Shown here piece after piece: positions 1 through 4,964 of a DNA stretch of 10,200 nt; the first letter of the stretch is position 1; each line of letters starts with the position of its first letter. The DNA comes from UBA11606 sp039188975. Lineage in GTDB: Bacteria; Actinomycetota; Acidimicrobiia; Acidimicrobiales; Aldehydirespiratoraceae. The translations under genes were made by a program, and so were the position numbers. The stretch spans positions 1 through 10,200 of the forward strand of contig JBCCYT010000155.1 of NCBI GenBank assembly GCA_039188975.1, in the 5' to 3' direction. Under the pieces are notes generated by a model. The model saw only the letters and a program-made list of their open reading frames with translations, was not told where the DNA came from and ran no database searches.

Positions 1-161
1 GGCAGATGACGCTGTGAGGCGGTGAACGCATCCGGGTGAACGGCGACGATCAGTGCAGCGGTGCCCGCGATGGCTGCGGTCAGGAACGCGACTCGGACCC
101 GTGGAGTACTCCACGGGCCCGATGGGCGCTGGTGCGCCGTCGGCAGGTCGCTGTCTGTCAT
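1..161 (-). CDS. 5' end of an unrecognised membrane-anchored protein (partial)
   Basis: Reading the minus strand from the ATG at 161-159 gives 53 codons without a stop to the window edge. The protein begins M-T-D-S-D-L-P-T-A and has a polar, proline-rich first 20 residues, then a hydrophobic stretch (about residues 22-41, VRVAFLTAAIAGTAALIVAV) that looks like a signal anchor or uncleaved signal peptide, followed by a polar segment. About 74 % of third codon positions are G or C, which supports coding but is lower than in the neighbours. It lies 72 bases downstream of the protease on the same strand. No close Shine-Dalgarno is visible: a GGAGG at 187-183 is 21 bases from the ATG. I do not recognise a family from so short a fragment, and the rest of the gene lies outside the window. 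The frame being an accident remains possible. Confidence 0.45.
   Translation of the reverse strand, partial: MTDSDLPTAHQRPSGPWSTPRVRVAFLTAAIAGTAALIVAVHPDAFTASQRHL
98..117. repeat. Perfect 20-bp palindrome
   Basis: CCCGTGGAGTACTCCACGGG reads identically on both strands, with no spacer and no mismatch; its centre is the AGTACT hexamer. It falls within the first codons of the partial minus-strand gene (about 45-65 bases after its ATG). With no loop it is more like a dimeric-protein binding site than an RNA hairpin, but I can name no regulator. Confidence 0.6.
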
Positions 162-233
162 CTGGTCCGGTCGCCGTTGAAACCTCCAGTTTCGGACGTT
201 CCGGCGCTCAGAGCAGGGCCTCGGCCAGTTTGG

Positions 234-1721
234 TCAGGTCCAGCTCGAACCGGTCCAGGATGCGCCGGTCCACGAGGCTCCGGTCCATGATGCGCCGGTC
301 CAGGAGGCGCCGGTCCATGAGGCTCCGGTCCATGATGCGCCGGTCCATGATGCGCCGGTCCATGAGGCTCCGGTCCAGGAGGCGCCGGTCCATGAGGCTC
401 CGGTCCAGGATGCGCCGGTCCAGGATGCTCCGGTCCATGATGCGCCGGTCCATGAGGCTCCGGTCCAGCTTGCGCCGGTCCATGAGGCTCCGGTCCATGA
501 TGCGCCGGTCCACGAGGCTCCGGTCCAGGAGGCGCCGGCCCAGTTGACCTCACCTTCGATGGCGACGCCATCGAAGGTGACGATGTCCTCGCCGCGATCG
601 GCGTGCACGCCCCCGCTGCCGTCGCTGCGCTGATGGGTTTGGATGGCGTTGTTGCCGGGTGTCTTGTGGGCGGCTGCAGCAGCGACGTCGATCATGCCTT
701 TGCCGGCGATGCGCTGCGAACCCTTGGCCTCGGTCGCGGTCGTCCGCAGGAGTTTCTTGACCTGATCAGGGGTCAGGTCGGGCCGGTCCTCGAGCAGCAG
801 CGCGATCGCTCCGGTCACGACTGCGGCGGCCTGACTCGAACCGGAGCCCTTGAAGTAGTCGTCCCCGACCCTGGCGCCGGGGCTGCTGAGATCGGCGGCT
901 GACCCGGGAACCCGCAGACTCACGACGTTCTTGCCGGGGGCGATCACGTCGACCTTCCGGTCGGCATCACCGCCCGTCGAGAAGCCGGCGACTCGGACCT
1001 CGTCGGGGTAGTCCTTGATGTTGGCCGCGCCGACGGCGATGACGAACGGGTCACGAGCCGGGAACGTCATGCCCCGGGTCGGTTTCCCGTCGTTGCCGGT
1101 TGCTGCCACGACGACGATCCCGGCGTCCCACGCTCGCTGGACGGCCTGGGTCAGCGGACTGATCAGGTGGCTGTTCGTGCTGTTCACACCGTAGGAGATG
1201 TTGATCACATCGATATCAAGGCCATCGTTGCCGTTGTTGGCGACGATGAAGTCGAGGGCGGCGATCACCTGGGTCACGTCGACCGCACCGGTGTTGTCGC
1301 CCACCTTGAACGACACGAGTTCGGCATCGGGCGCAACCCCGGTGAAGCCGGTCGCCGGATCGTTGCCGGCGATGATGCCCGCCATGTGGGTTCCGTGGCC
1401 GTAGTGGTCGAAGAGCGTTCGCGTGGGATCGTCAGCGTCAAACGACAGGTCGTACATCGCCACGACTTTGCCGGGAGCAGAGAGTGCGGGGACGGGCGCA
1501 AAGCCGGTATCGATGACCGCGACTTGGACCCCCGATCCGGTGATGCCCTGATCGTGGAGTTCGGTTGCCCCGATGACCTCGTTGATCGTGGTCAGTTGAC
1601 CATGGTGGGGCCCTTTCTTGGCGCCGGCAGAGGCGGGCGACGCCCCGGCGATCGCAAGCACGGCGACGAGGGCGGCGAGGAGCAGCCTGGTTGATCGGGG
1701 CGGGTGGGTGGTTCGTTGCAT
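234..1721 (-). CDS. Secreted subtilisin-like serine protease (S8) with C-terminal GASWT repeat array
   Basis: A 495-residue protein. Residues 1-32 form a signal peptide (basic start, hydrophobic core LLLAALVAVLAIAG, cleavage after ASPASA), so it is exported. The peptidase domain (about 42-350) shows the full subtilase triad in order: Asp71 in AVIDTG, His109 in GHGTHMAG, Ser296 in GSGSSQAAA (the usual GTSMAAP, altered), plus the oxyanion Asn210 in AATGN. A linker (352-393) leads to twenty 5-residue units from 394 to the end: one WAGAS, eighteen WTGAS, one WTGSS, then WT. No classical long propeptide is seen; residues 33-60 are the only candidate. I chose the ATG at 1721 because it begins the signal peptide and has CAGGA about nine bases upstream; an in-frame ATG at 1823 would add 34 unlikely residues. 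Substrate unknown. The tail may anchor or scaffold the enzyme at the cell surface; that is inference. Confidence 0.9.
   Translation of the reverse strand: MQRTTHPPRSTRLLLAALVAVLAIAGASPASAGAKKGPHHGQLTTINEVIGATELHDQGITGSGVQVAVIDTGFAPVPALSAPGKVVAMYDLSFDADDPTRTLFDHYGHGTHMAGIIAGNDPATGFTGVAPDAELVSFKVGDNTGAVDVTQVIAALDFIVANNGNDGLDIDVINISYGVNSTNSHLISPLTQAVQRAWDAGIVVVAATGNDGKPTRGMTFPARDPFVIAVGAANIKDYPDEVRVAGFSTGGDADRKVDVIAPGKNVVSLRVPGSAADLSSPGARVGDDYFKGSGSSQAAAVVTGAIALLLEDRPDLTPDQVKKLLRTTATEAKGSQRIAGKGMIDVAAAAAHKTPGNNAIQTHQRSDGSGGVHADRGEDIVTFDGVAIEGEVNWAGASWTGASWTGASWTGASWTGASWTGASWTGASWTGASWTGASWTGASWTGASWTGASWTGASWTGASWTGASWTGASWTGASWTGASWTGASWTGSSWT
237..542 (-). repeat. 15-bp tandem repeat array encoding (WTGAS)n in the protease tail
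   Basis: Twenty consecutive 15-bp units, in frame with the protease, plus a terminal Trp-Thr. Trp (TGG) is invariant, Thr is ACC in every unit that has it, and the protein sequence is nearly perfect, yet the Ser, Ala and Gly codons vary: Ser is TCA, TCC, TCG or AGC, Ala is GCA or GCC, Gly is GGC or GGA. Gly GGA units recur every third unit near the 3' end of the gene, then every second unit, so the array has 45-bp and 30-bp higher-order periods. Synonymous drift with a conserved protein unit points to selection on the peptide, with segmental duplication in its history. Confidence 0.95.
550..580. repeat. 31-bp inverted repeat (15-bp perfect arms) in the protease coding region
   Basis: TCACCTTCGATGGCG (550-564), one base (565), then its exact reverse complement (566-580). 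It encodes residues 381-391 (VTFDGVAIEGE) of the protease linker and ends seven bases before the first Trp codon of the repeat array. A single-base centre means that an RNA hairpin would open a few pairs and still keep roughly a dozen. There is no T-run on either side, so it is not a normal terminator. Confidence 0.85.
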
Positions 1722-1818
1722 GACTCGGTTTCCTGCCGTTGGGACCCCGAGGGCGTCGGCTTGGCCTGTGCGCCGCTTGACGCAGCAACGTCGGTCGACC
1801 TGGTTGGTAGTGACGTTG

Positions 1819-1833
1819 GCCACCTCAGGTGGT
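1819..1833 (-). terminator. Weak hairpin downstream of the nucleotidyltransferase gene
   Basis: On the minus strand, just past the stop at 1845, CCACC-TGA-GGTGG can form a 5-bp stem. There is no following T-run, so intrinsic termination is doubtful; it could be chance in a GC-rich gap. Confidence 0.2.
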
Positions 1834-1844
1834 GCCCCGTCTCG

Positions 1845-2414
1845 CTACGACGAGGGCGAGTCCCAGGTGCCGTGCTGGTCGTGGTGGGCGCGGGCCTCGG
1901 GTGTCATCCAGTCGGTGCGGCCCGCACGGACAGCCGTTGATGACACCTCGAGCAAGGTCGGATCGACCGGAAGCGTATGCTCGGCCGGGATCTCGAACCC
2001 GACTCGCGGGGCGAGTGCGAGCGTGGGCAGCGCAGCGACCGCAGCATCTCGTGCCTCGACATCGCCGTACCAGGCCACATCGTTGACTTGAGCCCATTTG
2101 TCCGCGCCCATCACCACGACGTCGTAGCCGTGCGCGATATCGGCGATCAGCTGATGCTCGGTGATCACCAATCCGAGGCCGTCGACGCCCGCCACCGAGG
2201 CCTCGATCACGGCGAGTCGCGTCGCCAACGGCGGCCGAAGGACAGTCTCCTTGCCGAGCGTCACCGTGGAGACGGCAAGGTCAACCCGGTCCAGGTCATG
2301 CTGGCGGCGGGCCGCCAGGGCGATCTCCAGGTGGGCAATCGTCGGTGGATTGAATGAGCCGGGATACACCCCGCGGCGGCCAGACGACGCGTGCACGAAC
2401 AACCACGTTGCCAT
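1845..2414 (-). CDS. NadD/CoaD-like nucleotidyltransferase (HIGH superfamily)
   Basis: A 189-residue cytosolic protein of the cytidylyltransferase-like fold. The N-terminal nucleotide-binding motif is VYPGSFNPPTIAH (16-28), equivalent to GGTFDPIHxGH in NadD and YPGSFDPxTxGH in CoaD; the family HxGH becomes T-I-A-H, so only the second His is kept. VVMGADKWAQV (100-110) resembles the NadD IGADxLxxFxxW region and VSSTAVRAG (157-165) matches the C-terminal SSTxxR motif. Family members transfer AMP (or CMP) from a nucleotide triphosphate to nicotinate mononucleotide, phosphopantetheine or related substrates; length (about 190-210 usual for NadD) and the SSTxxR motif favour the NadD side, but substrate is unresolved. 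The ATG at 2414 leaves about 12 residues before the first strand and has no clear Shine-Dalgarno. It is transcribed away from the ilv operon, and its start codon lies inside the ilv promoter spacer. Confidence 0.6.
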   Translation of the reverse strand: MATWLFVHASSGRRGVYPGSFNPPTIAHLEIALAARRQHDLDRVDLAVSTVTLGKETVLRPPLATRLAVIEASVAGVDGLGLVITEHQLIADIAHGYDVVVMGADKWAQVNDVAWYGDVEARDAAVAALPTLALAPRVGFEIPAEHTLPVDPTLLEVSSTAVRAGRTDWMTPEARAHHDQHGTWDSPSS

Positions 2415-2443
2415 GCCCAGAGCATCCCGTCATACTGCAGGTC
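2408..2443 (+). promoter_or_regulatory. Probable sigma-70-type promoter of the ilv operon
   Basis: TTGCCA (2408-2413, five of six matches to TTGACA), exactly 17 bases, then CATACT (2431-2436, four of six matches to TATAAT). Transcription would start about seven bases further on, at 2443-2444, where the leader ORF begins with GTG. This gives a leaderless leader peptide, a common arrangement in actinobacteria. The element overlaps the start codon of the divergent nucleotidyltransferase gene. Confidence 0.6.
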
Positions 2444-2488
2444 GTGAACTGTGCCTTCGGCGCCCTCCTCGTAGTGGTAATCGACTAG
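2444..2488 (+). CDS. ilv operon leader peptide (branched-chain amino acid attenuator)
   Basis: A GTG-started ORF of 14 codons ending in TAG: M-N-C-A-F-G-A-L-L-V-V-V-I-D. Six successive residues (Leu-Leu-Val-Val-Val-Ile, codons at 2465-2482) are exactly the three end products of the pathway encoded downstream. The codons are CTC CTC GTA GTG GTA ATC; GTA is uncommon at this G+C content. There is no usable Shine-Dalgarno (an AGG lies only two bases away), but the predicted transcript start coincides with the GTG, so leaderless initiation is likely. The stop codon overlaps by one base the first hairpin of the attenuator. Known ilv leader peptides in other bacteria work by ribosome stalling at such codons when the charged tRNAs are scarce; the same role is inferred here. 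ilvB begins 126 bases downstream of the TAG. Confidence 0.75.
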   Translation: MNCAFGALLVVVID

Positions 2489-2524
2489 CACACGTTCGCG
2501 CCCCTCCCCGACCTGAACGTGTGC
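2488..2524 (+). promoter_or_regulatory. Attenuator hairpin 1 (pause/anti-antiterminator candidate)
   Basis: GCACACGTTC (2488-2497) pairs perfectly with GAACGTGTGC (2515-2524) around a 17-base C-rich loop. The 5' arm starts at the last base of the leader stop codon, so a ribosome stalled on the Leu/Val/Ile codons would cover part of it. The loop holds CCTCCC (2503-2508) and CGACCT (2509-2514, sharing C2509), each of which can pair with the 3' arm of the terminator hairpin and could therefore act as antiterminator when this stem is open. That switching scheme is inference. Confidence 0.7.
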
Positions 2525-2558
2525 ACGACCTCCCAACTCGGGAGGTCGTTTCGCTTTT
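2525..2558 (+). terminator. Attenuator terminator hairpin upstream of ilvB
   Basis: ACGACCTCCC (2525-2534), loop AACTC, GGGAGGTCGT (2540-2549): a perfect 10-bp stem, followed by TTCGCTTTT (2550-2558) and a further T5 run at 2569-2573. It begins at the base right after hairpin 1, so the two stems can stack. The T tract is interrupted, which makes it a weaker intrinsic terminator than the enterobacterial type. Its position between leader peptide and ilvB argues for conditional termination. Confidence 0.75.
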
Positions 2559-2614
2559 CGGCCGGTAGTTTTTGTCCGTCGCGTCTGCGTCTCACATCCT
2601 GGAAACCACATCTC

Positions 2615-4384
2615 ATGATCACCAACCCCAGCAACGGTGGCGAAGCCCTCGTGAAAGCCCTCGAGTTCGAGGGTGTCGAGGTGATGTTCGGCCTTCCCGG
2701 CGGCGCCATTTTGCCCGTCTACGACCCCATCATCGAGTCGTCGATCCGCCACGTCCTCGTCCGGCACGAGCAAGGTGCCGGTCACATGGCCGAGGGGTAC
2801 GCCCATGCCACCGGCAAACCTGGTGTGTGCATGGTCACCTCCGGGCCCGCAGCAACCAATGTCGTCACCCCGCTCGCCGACGCCATGCTCGACTCGGTGC
2901 CGATGGTGTGCATCACCGGACAGGTTCCCCTCGCCGCCATCGGGACCGATGCGTTCCAGGAGTGCGACACCACCGGCATCACCATGGCGGTCACCAAACA
3001 CAACTTCTTGGTCACCAGCGCGCAAGACATTCCGCGGGTCATTCACGAGGCGTTCCACATCGCCACCACGGGTCGTCCGGGACCGGTGCTCGTCGACATT
3101 CCCAAAGACATCGTCGATCCCGTCAACCCTCGCTCCGCAATGACCTGGTACGAGCCGAACTCCGTGCCGATGGAGCTGCCGGGCTACCACCCGGTGATGG
3201 AGGGCGACCCGGCTCGCATCGACGAGGCGGCGGCGCTGATCGCCGAGGCTGAGCGCCCCGTTCTCTATGTCGGAGGCGGTGTGCTCAAGGCGCGGGCTGC
3301 TGAACCGTTGCTGCAGCTCGCCGAGCTGCTGCGAATCCCGGTCGTGACCACCCTGATGGCCCGAGGTGCATTCCCCGACCGACATGAGCTCTGTCTCGGC
3401 ATGCCCGGCATGCACGGCAACTACACCGCCGTCACCGCCATGCAAGAGAGCGATCTCCTCATCTCGCTCGGTGCCCGCTTCGACGACCGGGTCACCGGCA
3501 AGCTCGACGGGTTTGCGCCGACCGCCAAGATCATCCACGTCGACATCGACCCGGCGGAGCTCGGCAAGGTCCGCCAGTACAACGTCGGTATCCAAGGGGA
3601 CTGCAAGCTGGTCATCGAAGGGCTCGTCGAGGCCACCCACAAGCTCGGCCCCTCGGCCCAAGCCGATCGATCCGAGTGGCGCTCGACCGTGTCCGGCTGG
3701 CAGGAGAAGTTCCCTCTCACCTACGAGCAATCAGCTCCCGGCGACAAACTCAAGCCCCAGTTCGTGATGGAGCAGCTGCGCGACAACAATCCCCACGACA
3801 CGATCCTGTGCTCCGGTGTCGGTCAGCATCAGATGCACGCCAGCCAGTTCTGGAAGTTCGACCACCCCTACACCTGGATCAACTCTGGTGGCCTGGGCAC
3901 GATGGGCTTCTCGATCCCGGCGGCCATCGGCGCCAAGGCCGGTATGCCTGACCGGCGAGTCTGGGCGGTCGATGGCGACGGCAACTTTCAGATGACTGCG
4001 CAAGAACTCGTCACCGCCACCGTCGAGGACATTCCGATCAAGGTCGCCTTGTTCAACAACAGCTATCTCGGCATGGTGCGACAGTGGCAGGAGATGTTCT
4101 ACGACGAGCGCTTCTCCGAGGTGCACCTGAGCGATCATGTGCCCGACTACGTCAAATGGGCCGAGTCGATGGGTGCCGTTGGTATCCGAGTCGAGTCGCC
4201 GGAGGAAGTCGCTCCGGCGATCGCCAAGGCGAACGAGATCGATGATCGTTCGGTCGTTGTCGAATTCGTCACCGACGCTCGTGAAAACGTCTTCCCCATG
4301 GTCCCGGCCGGCAAGACCAACTCCGAGTTGGTCGTTGACCCGAGCCAGCAGCACCTGCTCGATGCTGATCGCGGGGAGGGCTGA
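2615..4384 (+). CDS. ilvB: Acetohydroxyacid synthase (acetolactate synthase) large catalytic subunit
   Basis: A 589-residue ThDP-dependent enzyme that condenses two pyruvates to 2-acetolactate, or pyruvate and 2-oxobutyrate to 2-aceto-2-hydroxybutyrate, the first shared step to valine/leucine and isoleucine. The N-terminal PYR domain has VMFGLPGGAILPVYD (23-37) and RHEQGAGHMAEGYA, with Glu52 as the glutamate that activates ThDP. The central FAD/transhydrogenase-like domain includes ISLGARFDDRVTG. The C-terminal PP domain holds the ThDP/Mg motif from GDGN (454-457) to NN (481-482). The family is about 560-620 residues, so it is complete. I place the start at ATG 2615 (TGGAAA nine bases upstream, and the conserved sequence begins at once); an in-frame ATG at 2519 lies within the attenuator stem region and is unlikely. 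It is first of three genes, five bases before ilvN, and lies behind the leader attenuator. Confidence 0.97.
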   Translation: MITNPSNGGEALVKALEFEGVEVMFGLPGGAILPVYDPIIESSIRHVLVRHEQGAGHMAEGYAHATGKPGVCMVTSGPAATNVVTPLADAMLDSVPMVCITGQVPLAAIGTDAFQECDTTGITMAVTKHNFLVTSAQDIPRVIHEAFHIATTGRPGPVLVDIPKDIVDPVNPRSAMTWYEPNSVPMELPGYHPVMEGDPARIDEAAALIAEAERPVLYVGGGVLKARAAEPLLQLAELLRIPVVTTLMARGAFPDRHELCLGMPGMHGNYTAVTAMQESDLLISLGARFDDRVTGKLDGFAPTAKIIHVDIDPAELGKVRQYNVGIQGDCKLVIEGLVEATHKLGPSAQADRSEWRSTVSGWQEKFPLTYEQSAPGDKLKPQFVMEQLRDNNPHDTILCSGVGQHQMHASQFWKFDHPYTWINSGGLGTMGFSIPAAIGAKAGMPDRRVWAVDGDGNFQMTAQELVTATVEDIPIKVALFNNSYLGMVRQWQEMFYDERFSEVHLSDHVPDYVKWAESMGAVGIRVESPEEVAPAIAKANEIDDRSVVVEFVTDARENVFPMVPAGKTNSELVVDPSQQHLLDADRGEG

Positions 4385-4389
4385 ACGTC

Positions 4390-4890
4390 ATGAATCCCGC
4401 ACCCACCAGCCCGGTTTGGCAGACGATCGTGGCGACGGTCGAGAACAAGCCTGGCGTGCTCGCTCGCGTCGCGGGTCTTTTCTCTCGCCGGGGCTTCAAC
4501 ATTCATTCGCTGGCGGTTGCACCGACCGACGATGAGAAGTTCAGCCGCATCACCTTCACCGTGGATGTCGAGGGCACACCGCTCGATCAGGTGGTGAAGC
4601 AGCTCGACAAGCTGATCAATGTGGTCGACATCCACCAGCTCGACCCCGATGCGATGATCGAGCGTGAGCTCATGTTGATCGCGGTGGAGATCGGTGATCG
4701 ACGCAAGGAGCTGATGGAGGTCATCGACGACTATCGGGCCTATGTGCTCAACGAAGGCGACGACACCTTGATGTTGTCGTGGTCGGCTCGCCCGACCCGA
4801 CTCGACGAACTCGAAGAACGACTGCGGCCCTTCGGGATCGTGGAACTCCAGCGCACGGGTCGTGTGGCACTCCCGTCGCTGGACAACTGA
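4390..4890 (+). CDS. ilvN: Acetohydroxyacid synthase small regulatory subunit
   Basis: A 166-residue partner of IlvB that raises its activity and gives end-product (valine) inhibition. The N-terminal ACT domain (about 10-84) contains ENKPGVLARVAGLFSRRGFNI (18-38); Asn19 and Gly22 align with the E. coli IlvH residues Asn11 and Gly14 implicated in valine sensitivity, so feedback inhibition is probably kept. The C-terminal half (about 88-160), starting IERELMLIAV, is the ALS small-subunit C-terminal domain. Length matches the family. A strong GGGAGGG lies within the end of ilvB, nine bases before this ATG, and the gap from the ilvB stop is five bases, so translation of the two is probably coupled and the subunits are made together. 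The family symbol ilvH is used interchangeably. Confidence 0.96.
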   Translation: MNPAPTSPVWQTIVATVENKPGVLARVAGLFSRRGFNIHSLAVAPTDDEKFSRITFTVDVEGTPLDQVVKQLDKLINVVDIHQLDPDAMIERELMLIAVEIGDRRKELMEVIDDYRAYVLNEGDDTLMLSWSARPTRLDELEERLRPFGIVELQRTGRVALPSLDN

Positions 4891-4925
4891 CCTGCCACGA
4901 CAGAACCAACACCAACCGCACGCGG

Positions 4926-4943
4926 TCCTGCCACATGGCAGGA
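4926..4943. repeat. Inverted repeat between ilvN and ilvC
   Basis: TCCTGCCA-CA-TGGCAGGA, two perfect 8-base arms around a 2-base centre, lies in the 74-base ilvN-ilvC gap, ending seven bases before the AGGGGGA ribosome binding site of ilvC. It might be an operator-like dimer site, or an mRNA hairpin (about 6-7 bp after the loop opens) setting the ratio of ilvC to ilvBN product. No T-run follows, so it is not a terminator. Confidence 0.5.
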
Positions 4944-4964
4944 ACAACCCAGGGGGAATCAGCT

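Noticed and set aside
237..542. CRISPR array or intergenic minisatellite
   Set aside because: Units are contiguous 15-mers without spacers and in frame with the protease.
53..547. Long plus-strand open frame encoding Arg/Met/Ser-rich repeats (MRRSMRLRS...)
   Set aside because: It is the antisense of the GASWT codon array. Repeat periodicity divisible by three keeps several frames open, and the protease frame has the catalytic domain and signal peptide.
158..571. Minus-strand open frame encoding Gly/Pro-rich collagen-like repeats (GPAPPGPEPHGPAHH...)
   Set aside because: Same array read in another frame. It looks collagen-like only by the 15-bp period, and it overlaps the well-supported protease C-terminus.
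1722..1823. 34-residue extension of the S8 protease
   Set aside because: It would bury the signal peptide; the ATG at 1721 has a better ribosome binding site.
2519..2614. N-terminal extension of IlvB from the ATG at 2519
   Set aside because: It would begin within hairpin 1 and run through the terminator stem, the residues show no family similarity, and conserved ALS sequence starts at 2615.
2444..2614. T-box riboswitch ahead of ilvB
   Set aside because: No T-box consensus, stem I or specifier-type structure is seen in the short leader; the leader peptide explains the region better.
2261..3730. 489-residue minus-strand open frame opposite ilvB
   Set aside because: It lacks any recognisable family motif, lies antisense to conserved ilvB sequence and merges into an alternative frame of the nucleotidyltransferase; a GC-rich shadow.
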